From Margaritispora aquatica (taxonomy: Eukaryota > Ascomycota > Leotiomycetes > Helotiales > Discinellaceae): a DNA stretch of 64,000 nt. The stretch is from NCBI GenBank assembly GCA_007644065.1, contig VJWN01000002.1, positions 2,443,831 through 2,507,830 on the forward strand, written 5' to 3'. Shown in pieces: positions 1 to 10,206 of the stretch. The notes under the pieces were generated by a model. That model was not told the DNA's origin. It ran no database searches and was given only the letters and a program-made list of their open reading frames with translations. Every line of letters begins with the position of its first letter. Positions within the stretch are counted from its first letter, which is position 1. A program made the position numbers and the translations under genes.

Positions 1-672
1 GGCTTGGATGGGTTGGTTCGGTGATGGACAGTGATATTCATGATGAGGGATTTGAAACGGCATGGGATGGGTTTGATGGTTGGGAATTGGTGCATATAAT
101 TGCATAGCATAGCGTTGCTTGGAGCATTGCTTTGTGTTGACGTTGCGGAGAAAGCGTGTTAACGCTGCCGGTGACGATGATTATAATATCGACGAGTTTA
201 CGACGACAGAACAAGACGTGCGGTAGAAGGAGCAAAATTGTTTATAGATTCAGACTCAAAATACCACAATTTTATTTCCTAAATAATCCACTTTCAAAAT
301 GTGATCCTTGTGTTCAACCAATTTAGCTTAGCTGCAGGTGGATTTGGATCACAGCAGTATAAAACACACACCAGCCAACAAATACGCAAGGCATAGATCA
401 TGAAAGTACACACCAGTTGGATGAAGGAAGACTTGAGGTGGGAGAAATAGTTGGAGCCAGAGCTGATGACTGCGACGTGATAGTGTAGAAGTTTCTGGTG
501 TTAGATGCAACTAGGCTGGCCTTGAGAAGGGCTTTTCTTGTTTTATTATCTTCCTTTGAGAGAGTGGAGAGGATGGGAATGGAGGTGGTTTGATAGCAAT
601 AGTAGATTTGATGAGGAGGTGGGTGTTGTTGACAGTGAGAGGTGAGGTTATGGTGTAATATAGGTACCGAAG
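1..672. other. Left-edge intergenic region
   Basis: No supportable gene. Short open frames exist on the minus strand (near 38-235 and 398-676), but they are low in complexity and show no recognisable domain. The second overlaps the 3' end of the neighbouring gene and is probably its 3' untranslated region. Confidence 0.5.
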
Positions 673-2006
673 TCATGGAAACGCCTGTCTACCTTCAATA
701 AGCTCCCGCAATTTTTGGCTCACAGCTGCTTCCTTGTCAATTCGCCTCTTCACAGCTTCCTTCATAGGCTCTAAGAGGGCTGGTTCTTGGTAGACAAGGC
801 CATGGGTCTTTGCGAATACTATTGCACTGCGAAGTTGACGCTCGGCTTGAATGATATAGTCTATAAGTCTTTAGTGTTTTATCTTTGAAGGGGATTTCCT
901 ATAACAAAATAGATCGGCCATGGACGGCTTACTTCTGAGCTTCGTAACACAGAAATCCCTATAGACGATCTGCATGATCTTGTTGAAATGCTCAACCTCA
1001 GGCAAGGTATCATATGTTATTACCTTGGTCTTCATGGGTGAGGAATTCTCTCTATCGTCGTCTGAGGTAGATGTATCAGCTTAATTTTACTTCTAGATAG
1101 GATAAGCGAACCTGTAAAGACGCTTGCCCTGAATGCCTTTTCAATGGCGGTATCGTGTTCCGGTGGAGGAATCAACGCTGCGAGATTAGCTGCTACGGGC
1201 AACGCCCAGTGCGATCCGAAGAGCTGTGCAATATCAATTGCGATCCGCAGTTTATCTTCAAGTTTTTCTGGGTCTCTGATCGGATACAAATACAATTCCT
1301 TCCGGAGGTTGACTACCTTTTTTGCCCAAGGGGGTTTTCCGGAAATCTCCCAATTTGAAAATTCCTCAAATTCGTGCCGTAATTCACATAAACCCTTCTC
1401 GATCATCTGCTGAGCGGAGACGATTCGGCACTTATCCTCGATCTTCAAAGCACCCTGTGATAAGTATTCTCCAAAGTACCAGTCCGGTTTCAATCGGAGG
1501 CCTTCGAAATTCTTTAGGTCTGGATCGAATGGTGAATAGATTGTGATGAGGTCCATATCGCGAAGGAAAATGCCTTTAGGAAACTTATCAGTATCGATGA
1601 TACAAAGCTTGATATCGTCGAAGGATGATCCATCCCTAATATTCGCATGAAGGTGGAACATATACACAAGTGCAAATAACAATGAGCTAGTCCATGAAAT
1701 GAGGTTATCTTTGTCGCCCTCCCACCACCGGAGATGCCTATTCAGCATACTTGCTACTTGCTTGTCGTCCCTCGTAAAAATTTCCACTTGGCTATTTTTG
1801 TTGCCATCCCTCGCATCCATAGACTTTGTCCAGAATCTGTCAGTCATTCCGCGTGATTTTGGCGTGAAAACTCGGAATAGATAACGTGGGACATTGTCAA
1901 ACTTTTTTTCGAGCGGGGCTTTCTCTCCGCTAGGGCAGAACAAAAGGTATTCGGGGTTCGAAATACTCAGGGCCTGGAGTCCGTCTACTATCTCAGGGAT
2001 TGCCAT
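673..2006 (-). CDS. DUF7587-like hypothetical protein
   Basis: A 403-residue protein rebuilt from three exons: 1112-2006, 933-1061 and 673-860. Both introns (50 and 72 bp) have GT..AG ends and preserve frame. The N-terminal two thirds contain the pattern I associate with fungal DUF7587 proteins: YLFRVFTPKSRG near residue 42, then a stretch around SWTSSLLFALVY about 60 residues later. The C-terminal exons encode a charged helical tail (TLPEVEHFNKIMQIVYRD, then QAERQLRSAIVFAKTH). No signal peptide or membrane segment is visible. The biochemical role of this family is unknown; copies are numerous in Leotiomycetes, often in variable regions. If the first intron were not spliced, translation would stop at 1032 and lose the C-terminal helices; the clean coding signal downstream favours splicing. 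The domain name is from memory. Confidence 0.75.
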
Positions 2007-2746
2007 TATTTAGTCTTGCGAGAGAATGTTTGTCAGATGGCTTTTCAAGATACGTTGCTATAATTTTATATTGTCCTGTACAGTAGATGATAGGATGAAG
2101 ATATATAGTGTAGCCGTGTGGGGTAATATGAAAGGCAAGCATGTGGTAGAGATGTCATGTGTAATTAGGAATAGTTAGTATAGACTCTTTGGCCAAAAGC
2201 GGCGGTATTTTATTAAGCCTTTTACAATAATAAAAACAACCACTAATGGGAACTAGTCTCAATAAAGTATATCAAATTCAAACTCAATGAAAATAGAGAG
2301 AGTAATATTGAAATTGAAATTGAATGTACTTATAGAAATAATATTCTCGTTTTTATTATTGTACTCTGAAATCTAGCCCGATTGTTAAGCGGTATACGTG
2401 GAAAGTAATAAGTAGGTTTGGTAATGAGTTTGATTCCTAGAAAATCACTAACTGCTGCTCGGTCGAAGTTAAGGTAAGCCTAGCTTCGACCTGCCTAGGC
2501 AGGTACTATGTGGCCATACAACCCGTGACACCGATTATACAAAAAGAAAACCTTTAAAGATAAATCCTAATATAGAATACCAGTAGTTATACTTTATAAG
2601 TTTAATGCTCTATAAGGAAATTTTTCGTATATAACTTGGTCTTCTATAATTATAAGAAACATGATAATAGTATAGTATTAATACTTGTATACTATTTGAA
2701 TTTATTATCCATTCAATATCCTACAGTATTTCCCATCTTTCTATAT
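2007..2746. other. AT-rich intergenic region with inverted repeats
   Basis: No gene seen. The stretch is markedly AT-rich, especially 2200-2740. It contains an 8-bp inverted repeat (GGTCGAAG at 2461-2468, CTTCGACC at 2484-2491) running into a perfect 16-bp palindrome at 2489-2504 centred on CCTAGG. Both flanking genes are on the minus strand, so this is the promoter side of the Nudix gene's downstream neighbour and the 3' side of none. Confidence 0.4.
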
Positions 2747-4042
2747 CTATAACTTCACCTCTTTCGTCGTCCTCTCCTCCTCCAAAACCTCGATTCTTTC
2801 CCTGACGTCCACATCCCTCGGACCTTCTTTGCCGAACTTAACAAGCACAACCCTCTTCTCATCACCTCCTCTCCCCTTCCCACTCAACTCCGGACCTTGC
2901 TTGTCCAATCCTAACACGCTCCTCCCGTCGCTCTTCCGCATCATCAATCCAATGGGACTCATCACCTTATCCGCCCACTTAACACCTTTTCCATCACCTC
3001 CATCGTCCTTCAAGAACTCCAGCACCTGATCCCTCTGCTTTTGCAGCTCTTCTGATGATAGCGTCGTTCCTGGGGGAGGAGGGGTGAGGAAGGGTGCTAG
3101 TAGATACATGAGGTAGAACTGTGGCGGGAAAAGAATGATCTCATTTTTCCGAGCTTGTGAAAGCCAGGTTGAGCACGGTGCAAAGAGTGCAGCTGTATGT
3201 TCGAGTCCACCGTCTGAGGTAGGCACGGGGATGGATGATTTCGATGTGATGGATGTAGAGAGTGGGAGGAAATAGATGTACATCTGGGTTGTAAAGCGTT
3301 TAGGTAGGTTGGCTGGTGTGATCCAACGTGTGAAAGGTATTAAGGATTCTAAATCGGATCAGCACGACATTCGAGGATCCATATGAGTGTAATAGTAGGA
3401 CGAACCAGTATCCACGACTCCACCCTGCTGCTTAACCCAATCCCCAAACCTCATCTTGCCAGCATGCACATCCTTCCTCCCCTTCTCCCTCACCTCTTCC
3501 TCAACTTCCAGCAGCCCTCCATTTCCACCAGCGCTCTTCTTCGCCAAAAGTATGCCACTCTCCTCAAAACACTCCCTCACAGCCCCCATCCTGTACACCT
3601 CCCCATCTACATGTCTGTCTCCCTCTTCTGGACCAGGTATCCTCCCATCATGATCGGCCGACAGATTCCCACCAGGGAAGACGTGCCCGGATGCAAAGGA
3701 AGAGGCTGTGCGGACGCGATGTAGGAGCAAGATCTCGTTGTCTGGCGAGATGAGTAGGATGCTTGCGCTTGGGCGTGGTTCGGCGATTTTCTTCTTCGGT
3801 TGTGGCGAGGAGGTCGAGGACATGTATTGTTTCTCTAGATCTGGGCGGGGAGGAGGCGCCATTCTTGCTCTGAGTGATGGAGATGTACGGCGTGGATGAG
3901 GTCTGGTTGTGCTGGTGAAATGGCGGGGTTGGTGGGTTGATATTGGGCGTAGTTGGATTGTTGCTCTTGTTGCAGATGGATGGTATTTGTTATCGAAAAG
4001 GAAATTCCCTTGCAACGAGAACCTCAATCGATAGAGATGCAT
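2747..4042 (-). CDS. Nudix hydrolase, NUDT19-like
   Basis: A 412-residue protein from exons 3406-4042 and 2747-3348; the 57-bp intron joins VVDT to ESLIPFTRWITP in frame. The Nudix fold is indicated by PSASILLIS near residue 91, HVFPGGNL (120-127) and the helix core REcfEEsG (156-163), which binds the metal and diphosphate. As in NUDT19 (RP2p) relatives, the Nudix box is interrupted: about 25 residues rich in G, D and E lie between the glycines and the RE..EE helix. Known NUDT19 proteins hydrolyse CoA-type or nucleoside diphosphate substrates, often in peroxisomes or mitochondria. The first 60 residues are rich in R, S, T and H with almost no acidic residues, resembling a mitochondrial presequence, while the C-terminus is VKL, a weak match to a peroxisomal PTS1 tripeptide. 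Substrate is not predictable from sequence. A second in-frame Met at residue 61 could produce a form without the presequence. Confidence 0.85.
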
Positions 4043-4435
4043 TGAGAAGCATTGGGGCCGTCGACACCATCATGTCCATTGTCATCATCGTTCGGGACAA
4101 TAGCCGGTCGTGAGAAGATCTGGGGAGCCGAGGTCCGTTTTTGAAACCCTTGAAAGGCTTGCTTTCTGCTATTGTGTGACTTTACTTGTGCACAACCAAG
4201 TATCTTTACCTTGGCGAGACCTTGATATAGGTAGTTATATGCTCTCAACTAATAGCAGACATCAAGCAATTCGGTGGTTATGGCTCCTCTCAGCACAATG
4301 CCATGTGATCAAGGGATAATTCCGAAGTTGAAAGATCTTCACAAGGATTTTGATTCAGAGCGGCGCAGGCTTACTGTACTGGTGAATAGCTACGAGGGAA
4401 GCTCTCAGTTTCCAACACAGTACTCCACTTTGTTT

Positions 4436-4466
<31 letters not shown>

Positions 4467-4539
4467 TGTTTGGCGATACTTAGGTTGTCTGTGGTTCAAA
4501 AACTGCACACTTGTATCATAGGGATATCATCGTCGTAAG
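4043..4539. promoter_or_regulatory. Divergent promoter region, Nudix gene / membrane protein gene
   Basis: This 497-bp stretch separates two divergently transcribed start codons, so it must carry both promoters. The only conspicuous element is a pyrimidine tract of repeated CT at about 4436-4466, within roughly 100 bp of the plus-strand start. CT-rich leaders are common just upstream of fungal transcription starts. No specific factor sites are identified. Confidence 0.4.
4436..4466. repeat. CT dinucleotide microsatellite
   Basis: About 31 bases of nearly pure CT with one TTT interruption, located about 75 bp upstream of the membrane protein start codon at 4540. Seen directly; it probably lies in the promoter or 5' leader. 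Confidence 0.9.
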
Positions 4540-5640
4540 ATGGGTTCAAACGACATCCCACCAGCTGATGTCCCAGCTTACTATCAAGCTATTGCGAATG
4601 CTCTCCTCCAAGTTGGAGGTTCGCTTTGGACGATATGTTATATCCTCCTCGCTTACCAGTCTCGCAAAGACCATACTTGTATGTTCTACAATCTCAATTT
4701 TTTTGTCCGGTTTTGAGAGAGGACTCTATTTGATAGACATGAGCGCTCGCCCAACGTCACCAATGCCAGGTCTCATCTTTCGCTGTCCACTCATCTCATA
4801 TAAATTCTACACATCAGACTAACTCAATCAAAAAGATGGCATGCCACTCTTCTCCACAGCTTTCAATATAGCCTGGGAGATAATCTACGGACTCTACGTG
4901 GCCGAAGCACCCCTTGAGCGCATTGTCTTCACCATCTGGCTCGTCGTCGATATTTGGATCGTCTATGGTATTGTGAGGCACGGTAGAGAGGAATGGAACC
5001 ATGCACCACTCGTCAAGAAGCACTTGAGTACTATTTTCTTCGCAATGGTGGTGTGGTGTTGTGCGGCTCATTTCACCTCGGCGAAATGGTGGCTGGATAA
5101 TGACATTGGGAAGAAGGAGGGGAAGTTTTATCGGGGAATTGTTGGACCTGTATGTTTTTTCTTGTTTATAACGTGAGATCTTACATAGCCATGTACTGAC
5201 AAGATTGCGTAGGACACGACTGAACTCGGCTTCTGGTCAGGTGTGATAGCTCAAGTCAATCTCTCCGTTCAATCGTTATCTCAACTCATCATACGTCGTC
5301 ACACTGGCGGTGTGAGCTGGTCCATATGGTTTGTTCTCCCTCAATTTAGAATCCCATGCTTGTCAAACTGGTGACTAATTTCCTACTCAGGGCAACCCGG
5401 ACATTTGGCTCCATCATAGGTCTCCATCTGATTTACGCATGGATGTACTATCATTGGCCTGCAGCACACATGTACTTGCTGAACCCCTTCGCTGTCCTGC
5501 TTGTGGGTACGTCTCTGACAGCAGACTTTTTGTACCCGTTCTTCTTTGTTCATTTCAGGAAGACAGAACGTGTGCTCGAGGATGGGAGGAAAGTTGCTGG
5601 TGCAGAGACTGTGGTGGAGGGTGAGAAGAAAGGATTGTAG
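4540..5640 (+). CDS. Pyr4/PaxB-like integral membrane protein
   Basis: A 272-residue polytopic membrane protein assembled from exons 4540-4678, 4836-5149, 5213-5328 and 5391-5640; all three introns keep frame and have GT..AG ends. About seven hydrophobic segments are visible. The signature YGMPLF..AFNIAWEI (residues 47-62) and the C-terminal DFLYPFFF segment (235-242) match the fungal family that includes the small membrane terpene cyclases Pyr4 and PaxB. In Pyr4 an acidic residue in the second helix and an Asp near the C-terminus are catalytic; Glu61 and Asp235 here occupy comparable places (alignment from memory). No prenyltransferase, FAD epoxidase or polyketide synthase lies nearby, so a meroterpenoid cluster is not supported; many fungi have stand-alone members with unknown function. 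The C-terminus is short, charged and cytosolic-looking. Confidence 0.75.
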
Positions 5641-6220
5641 CGTCAGAGTCTTGCGATCACCAGCCATTTAAGCTATTCTTCGCGTCTTGTAATTTGGGCT
5701 TTGGGTCGTTTTATTTCGTCCGGAATTGTCGGGACACTCCCGTCCTGTCGAAGGGAGTGTAACACGTGATACTATTCAATTATGTCCCTCCCGAACATCT
5801 CAACTTAGGAAGCCATCTAAATACAGTAAGTGCAAGGACTAAAGATTCTATATCTAGAGAAGAATCTTCGCTACAAAATGATAGATCCATATCTACTTGA
5901 ATAGTCAAATAGCTGTCATCTCAAAGTAGCTGAGGCGAACTATCTCAAGACTAAAGTTAAGACAGACGAAAGACAAGTATTTGGTGTGAAAAGATCAGGC
6001 ATTATTCATGTTCAATTTGAGCTTAAGGTGGCAGTACTACAGTAATTATAACGATAGTATTACTGTCACTACACCAACCCAAATAATCAGTACTGTGTCG
6101 TGGTCATATTTGCTCTGTTCCCTCCCTTCTTCCCTCATGTTGATGCTCAAAATGCTGTTGCTCGACTCCTTCATTCCTGGTCCCTTTATCTCCCCACCCT
6201 TCAATTCTCCCTCCAATTCC
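5641..6220. other. Convergent intergenic region
   Basis: This lies between the 3' ends of a plus-strand and a minus-strand gene and should hold two terminators or polyadenylation regions. A plus-strand open frame at 6008-6436 is antisense to the final LysM exon and has no recognisable content, so it is not called. Confidence 0.5.
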
Positions 6221-7020
6221 TCAGCTCTGCCAAAGAACCCTCGACCTCCTTACTGTCTTAGCACCAGTCTTCTGCTTCTGCTTTTTAGGTGCCTTCTCTG
6301 TCGTCGTTCCATTTCCCTTTCCACCAGTAGCAGCACCACACAATGGCACGTTTATCACGTCTCCGACATTGATCGCGTCCAGGTTTGTGATCTGTGGGTT
6401 TGCTGCTACAAGAGCTGGCTAGAATGGTTTGGTTGAGTCAGCAAAAGTTACGTCTTTCTCTCATACATACTCCACTACCACTCCATCTTTCCTTTCGCTA
6501 AGCGAAGCGCAATTCAGACTTAACTGAACGGAAATGAAGTGTAAAAGGGCAAAGGACCAGAAGCAAAAGAAACACATACCAGCGTTATACCCAACTTCTC
6601 CTTCGCAATAATATTCAACGTATCACCCGTTACCACAGTTGTCGTTCCATTCTTCCCCACTCCACCCACACCCCCCTTCTTAGGATCAACACACGTAGCC
6701 GTCGGTTCCGCCAGCGGCGCCGCCGCCGGCGCGACGCACGCCGAGTTCGGAATGGCAATCATATCGCCGACGTTGATAGCTCGCGGGTTGGCGATCTTTG
6801 TGTTGACGAATAGCAGCTGCGCGAGCGTGGTATTGGTCGATGTCGCGATGTTGGCGAGGTTGTCGCCGGCTACGACGGTGCGGTTGGCGATTATGTTGCA
6901 GTTTGTGCCGACTGCGCCTGTTGCGGCTGTGGTGCTGTTGTTTTCGTTGGGTGTGGCCTTTTTGGCGGCCACGAGGGCTGTGAGGTAGAGTGAAGAGAGG
7001 AGGAGGGCGAGGGATCGCAT
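6221..7020 (-). CDS. Secreted protein with two LysM domains (copy A)
   Basis: A 212-residue protein from exons 6580-7020 and 6221-6418; the intron joins LGITL to PALVAANPQ in phase 0. The start at 7020 is chosen because it opens with a classical signal peptide (MRSLALLLSSLYLTALVAA); an upstream in-frame Met at 7083 would bury it. Two LysM repeats follow: CNIIANRTVVAGDNLANIA..INVGDMIAIP (about 42-93) and TTTVVTGDTLNIIAKEKLGITL..INVGDVINVP (about 127-173). The tail is lysine/arginine-rich (KAPKKQKQKTGAKTVRRS). LysM modules bind chitin oligomers; secreted LysM-only proteins of plant-associated fungi can sequester chitin fragments or protect hyphae. Several NxT/S sites suggest glycosylation. It is paralogous to the gene at 7984-8680, same strand. 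Effector function is inference. Confidence 0.9.
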
Positions 7021-7983
7021 GTTGGAGGTTTGGATGAAAGATTGTCTAGAGAATTTAGATGAACTCGGTGATTGCACTCGCAATTATCTTGTAGCAAGAT
7101 TGAGCTTGAGTTAAACAATTAGAAGCTTATGAAGTTGAAATGAGCAAAGAGTGAGAAGTGGTCGGAATTTCGAACGATGGGACGATGGCTGCTCATAACC
7201 CTAACTTCTACTTCATGAAGGTTCAACGCAGCCCAATAGTCCCAGGATGTATCTAGTTATCAAGTCTACTCCTTTCATCGCAACTACTGTTCCAGAATCC
7301 AACTCGCGCTGTCCCACTCCAAAAAATACCTACCTACCGAGTCATCCCAATGTCATGACAAGACCAGACCATAGGAACGCACCACTGAGAAATTCAGACG
7401 CATAGTCTGCCGAGCTAAGTAAGGTCGCTAATAGCAATTGCGTGCATGAGATGGGTTTGGAGATCGCATCCGATGTTTGATGTTATTATGTGGCTGGGCA
7501 ATTTAAGGTTAAGCTCAAACTTCTTGTCGGATTAAGCGAGTCCGGACGAAAACTTTCAATCGGATTGTCCGAGGATCCGGGGACCGGGGAGGTATTGTGC
7601 TGTGCTGTACAGTGAGGCGACTTATTTCTTGGTGAAAGGAAATGTGTTCTTGGGGATTTCCCAAGGATGTGCTGTTGAAGATCTCAGACCTGAAAGGGCT
7701 CGCAAAAATTGTTTCCTGATCCTCTCTTGAAAATCAGACAGTGTTACCATCAAGCGAGACTGAATCCAATGAAAAAGAAGAATATGATTCATTTCTACTA
7801 CTCTGAAAAGTGGTAGATAAATACCAAATCCTCTGTTTCTTTTTTTTCTTTCCCTATTTTGCGCCTCAACTGTCTTACTCACCATATCCTATAGTCTAAA
7901 TCATACACCACCCACAATGCTTCGATAACCTTTGGTAATAATGGCAACTAACTACTGCCAGGAGTTGGGTGCCGTCATACAAT
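7021..7983. other. Intergenic region between the two LysM genes
   Basis: About 960 bp upstream of LysM copy A and downstream of copy B, so it should contain the promoter of copy A and the terminator of copy B. An 87-codon minus-strand open frame (7622-7885) has no domain or signal peptide and is not called. Confidence 0.45.
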
Positions 7984-8680
7984 CTATGTGCAGAGTGGCA
8001 CATTAATCACATCCCCCACATTAATCACATTAACGTTCTCAATCTGCGGGTTTGCCACCACGAGCGCCGGTCTATGGCTTCATCAGCACACTCTCGTATC
8101 CACCTTAAAGGGGAGAAAACTCACAACGTAATACCCAATTTCTCATTCGCGATGATCGTCAACGTATCCCCACCTACAACGGTATAAGTTCCATCCTTAC
8201 CCGCTCCATCAACACCACCAGTCGTGGCATCGACGCAGGTAGCCGTGATCTCAGCCGTTGGAGTAGTTGTAGTGGTGGTGGGGACCTCGCATGCGGGGCT
8301 GGGGATGGCGATGATGTCGCCGAGGTTAATGAAGTTGATGTTGGTTATTTGCGGGTTGACGTATTGGAGTTGCGCGACGGAGGTGCCGGTGTTGTTGGCG
8401 ATTGCTCCCTATGGTTGGAGAATGAGTCAGTGGCTGTGCATAGGGGGAGGGAGCGATGTAATAACATTGCCGAGAGAGAGGAAGGGGGAAGAAAGGAGAG
8501 GAGACGTTTGAGTGTAGAGCTGTGAAGTTTGCGAGGGTATATGGAAAAACATACAAGTGTATCACCAGAGACGACAGTGTGATTAGCGACGATAGTGCAG
8601 TCCGTCGTGTCTCTTGCAACTGGTGCAGCTAAGCTAAGCGTCGCCGCTGCTGCTGCGAAGAGGAGGGTTGAGAAACGCAT
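7984..8680 (-). CDS. Secreted protein with two LysM domains (copy B)
   Basis: A 165-residue protein from three exons: 8555-8680, 8125-8408 and 7984-8071, all in frame with GT..AG introns. It starts with a signal peptide (MRFSTLLFAAAAATLSLAAP). LysM 1 spans the first intron (CTIVANHTVVSGDTL | GAIANNTGTSVAQLQ..INLGDIIAIPSPAC); LysM 2 spans the second (GTYTVVGGDTLTIIANEKLGIT..VINVGDVINVPLCT). A threonine-rich linker joins them. It lacks the basic tail of copy A and ends right after the second LysM at a Cys. Chitin-oligomer binding in the apoplast or cell wall is the expected role. Copies A and B share domain order and the position of the last intron, so they arose by tandem duplication. Confidence 0.9.
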
Positions 8681-9517
8681 GTTGAGGAACAAGATCTCAG
8701 ATAAAGAGCGAGTGTAAGTTTGATAAACCCTTGAAAGTGGGAAATGAGTGTGTTGAAGCAGTTGATGAGAAAGCTGGAAAATGAAACAATACCTTGGGAC
8801 AACCACAGCACTTTATACAAACACTCACTGATGAGGAGATTTAAGAACAATTTATTAAGCCAAGGATAGCGTGTTCTCTATATGACAATAGAAAGACACA
8901 TCATTGCCATATCTGTCTAACCTTCCAAGCCTCTCGCCTTTCTCGTGACATATGTTGATGATCCACCCAGAATGTTTATTTAGATTTGCCAACCGGTGTT
9001 CCGGAGGTCGTTCGAGCCCGAGAGGACAGGAGTGCATGAAACAATTTAGATAAGTTTCCCAATGCTATATGCACATCCGATCTTAGAGTTTTGGAGGGTG
9101 ATTTTAAGTTCGTCTTCAAACTCAAACAAGGACGAAACGAAGGGGGAAGAGGATAATATTATGCTTGGCATGAATTGACGATCACAATTGATGATCACAA
9201 TTGATGGAGGCTTAGAGCTAAAGCGAAAAGGGACCCTATGGGCTGTGGGTGATTTGATCTGGTCTGATTGCTTGTAGCTGGATAGAATGACTCTGCCATT
9301 GCGGGATGGTCTTAGGATTTCGTGCCTGGTAACGAATGACCACCTAATGACGCCTCAACCGCGGGATATATTGCCTCCACAACAGCACTAACACAATAGT
9401 ATCGGCTTCTCTCTTGACCGAGACACCGAGAGGAGTGGATTCAAGTCTTGAAGATACTATTAATTCAGAATAGATACCACTAGGAGGAGGCGGATGTATT
9501 AACGGAGTTGAGGAGTC
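8681..9517. other. Intergenic region
   Basis: Holds the upstream region of LysM copy B. A 12-bp motif (GATCACAATTGA) is directly repeated around 9180-9205. No gene is seen. Confidence 0.45.
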
Positions 9518-10206
9518 TTAGTTAACGCGAGTCCGACCCGACAACCCCCTCTTGGTGTCCTTCAACGAGACTTCCGTGCTATATCCTCCATCAAGAGGGC
9601 TTGGAGCATCGTCTCTCTCCAGCCTACGAACAGCCACAATCACGTTATACTTACACAGCATCATCATGTCCTCACCCATTTCGGCCCCATTTCTCCAATC
9701 CGTGAACTCTAGAGACTTCAAACGGCTCAGTGGATTGTGCCGGAAGAAATCAACAAATACATCGGACAGGATAGCACCGTAAGGTTCGATGTCGAACGCA
9801 CCTTCATTCTTAGGATTACGGTCCTCATTGACAAGACCATTGCTAATGTTTAGAGTTCGGATTTGGTTCAATTGACTGAGTGCGGCAAAGTATCCCATGC
9901 TTCGATCTCGAGATTGCGAATATAGTTCGATAAAACATCATTTGGGTCTAGAACTCGCTTGATGAGATTTGACTGAGTGCCCAGATCGATATTTGTCAAA
10001 TTGATTGTTTTGTAAATGAAGGACTCTGCAATTGCCTTAGTGGCTTTGAGGAATAACAAATTGAATACTGAAGATGGGGACGAAGCTTCAAGCTAAGAAG
10101 AGGTAGTCAGTTGATGCCTGAAATGGAATATTGACCAGCTTACAACATCAACGATATGCGTGACGGCTTCGACCGGCAGCCGTTCAAAAGAAGAATAGTC
10201 AGACAT
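9518..10206 (-). pseudogene. F-box-like protein gene, frame-disrupted
   Basis: The start at 10206 gives MSDYSSFERLPVEAVTHIVDV, and after an intron (exon 1 10144-10206, exon 2 from 10092) continues LEASSPSSVFNLLFLKATKAI. The LPvEav.hIvd pattern followed by a short helical stretch is F-box-like, so the product would be a substrate adaptor of an SCF ubiquitin ligase. Reading continues to LEIEAWDTLPHSVN and stops at 9868. Coding resumes in another frame at about 9898 (GYFAALSQLNQIRTLNISN) and runs to 9518; that segment resembles the variable C-terminal part of such proteins. No convincing intron bridges the two frames, so a small frameshift or an internal deletion is likely. A sequencing error cannot be excluded. 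F-box genes of this type are abundant and unstable in filamentous fungi. Confidence 0.5.

Noticed and set aside
4540..5640. Meroterpenoid or indole-diterpene biosynthetic cluster around the Pyr4/PaxB-like gene
   Set aside because: No prenyltransferase, FAD epoxidase, P450 or polyketide synthase is found within 20 kb. The neighbours are a Nudix hydrolase and LysM proteins.
6008..6436. 142-codon plus-strand open frame
   Set aside because: It is antisense to the last exon of LysM copy A, and its Leu/Ser/Cys-rich composition is typical of a shadow frame.
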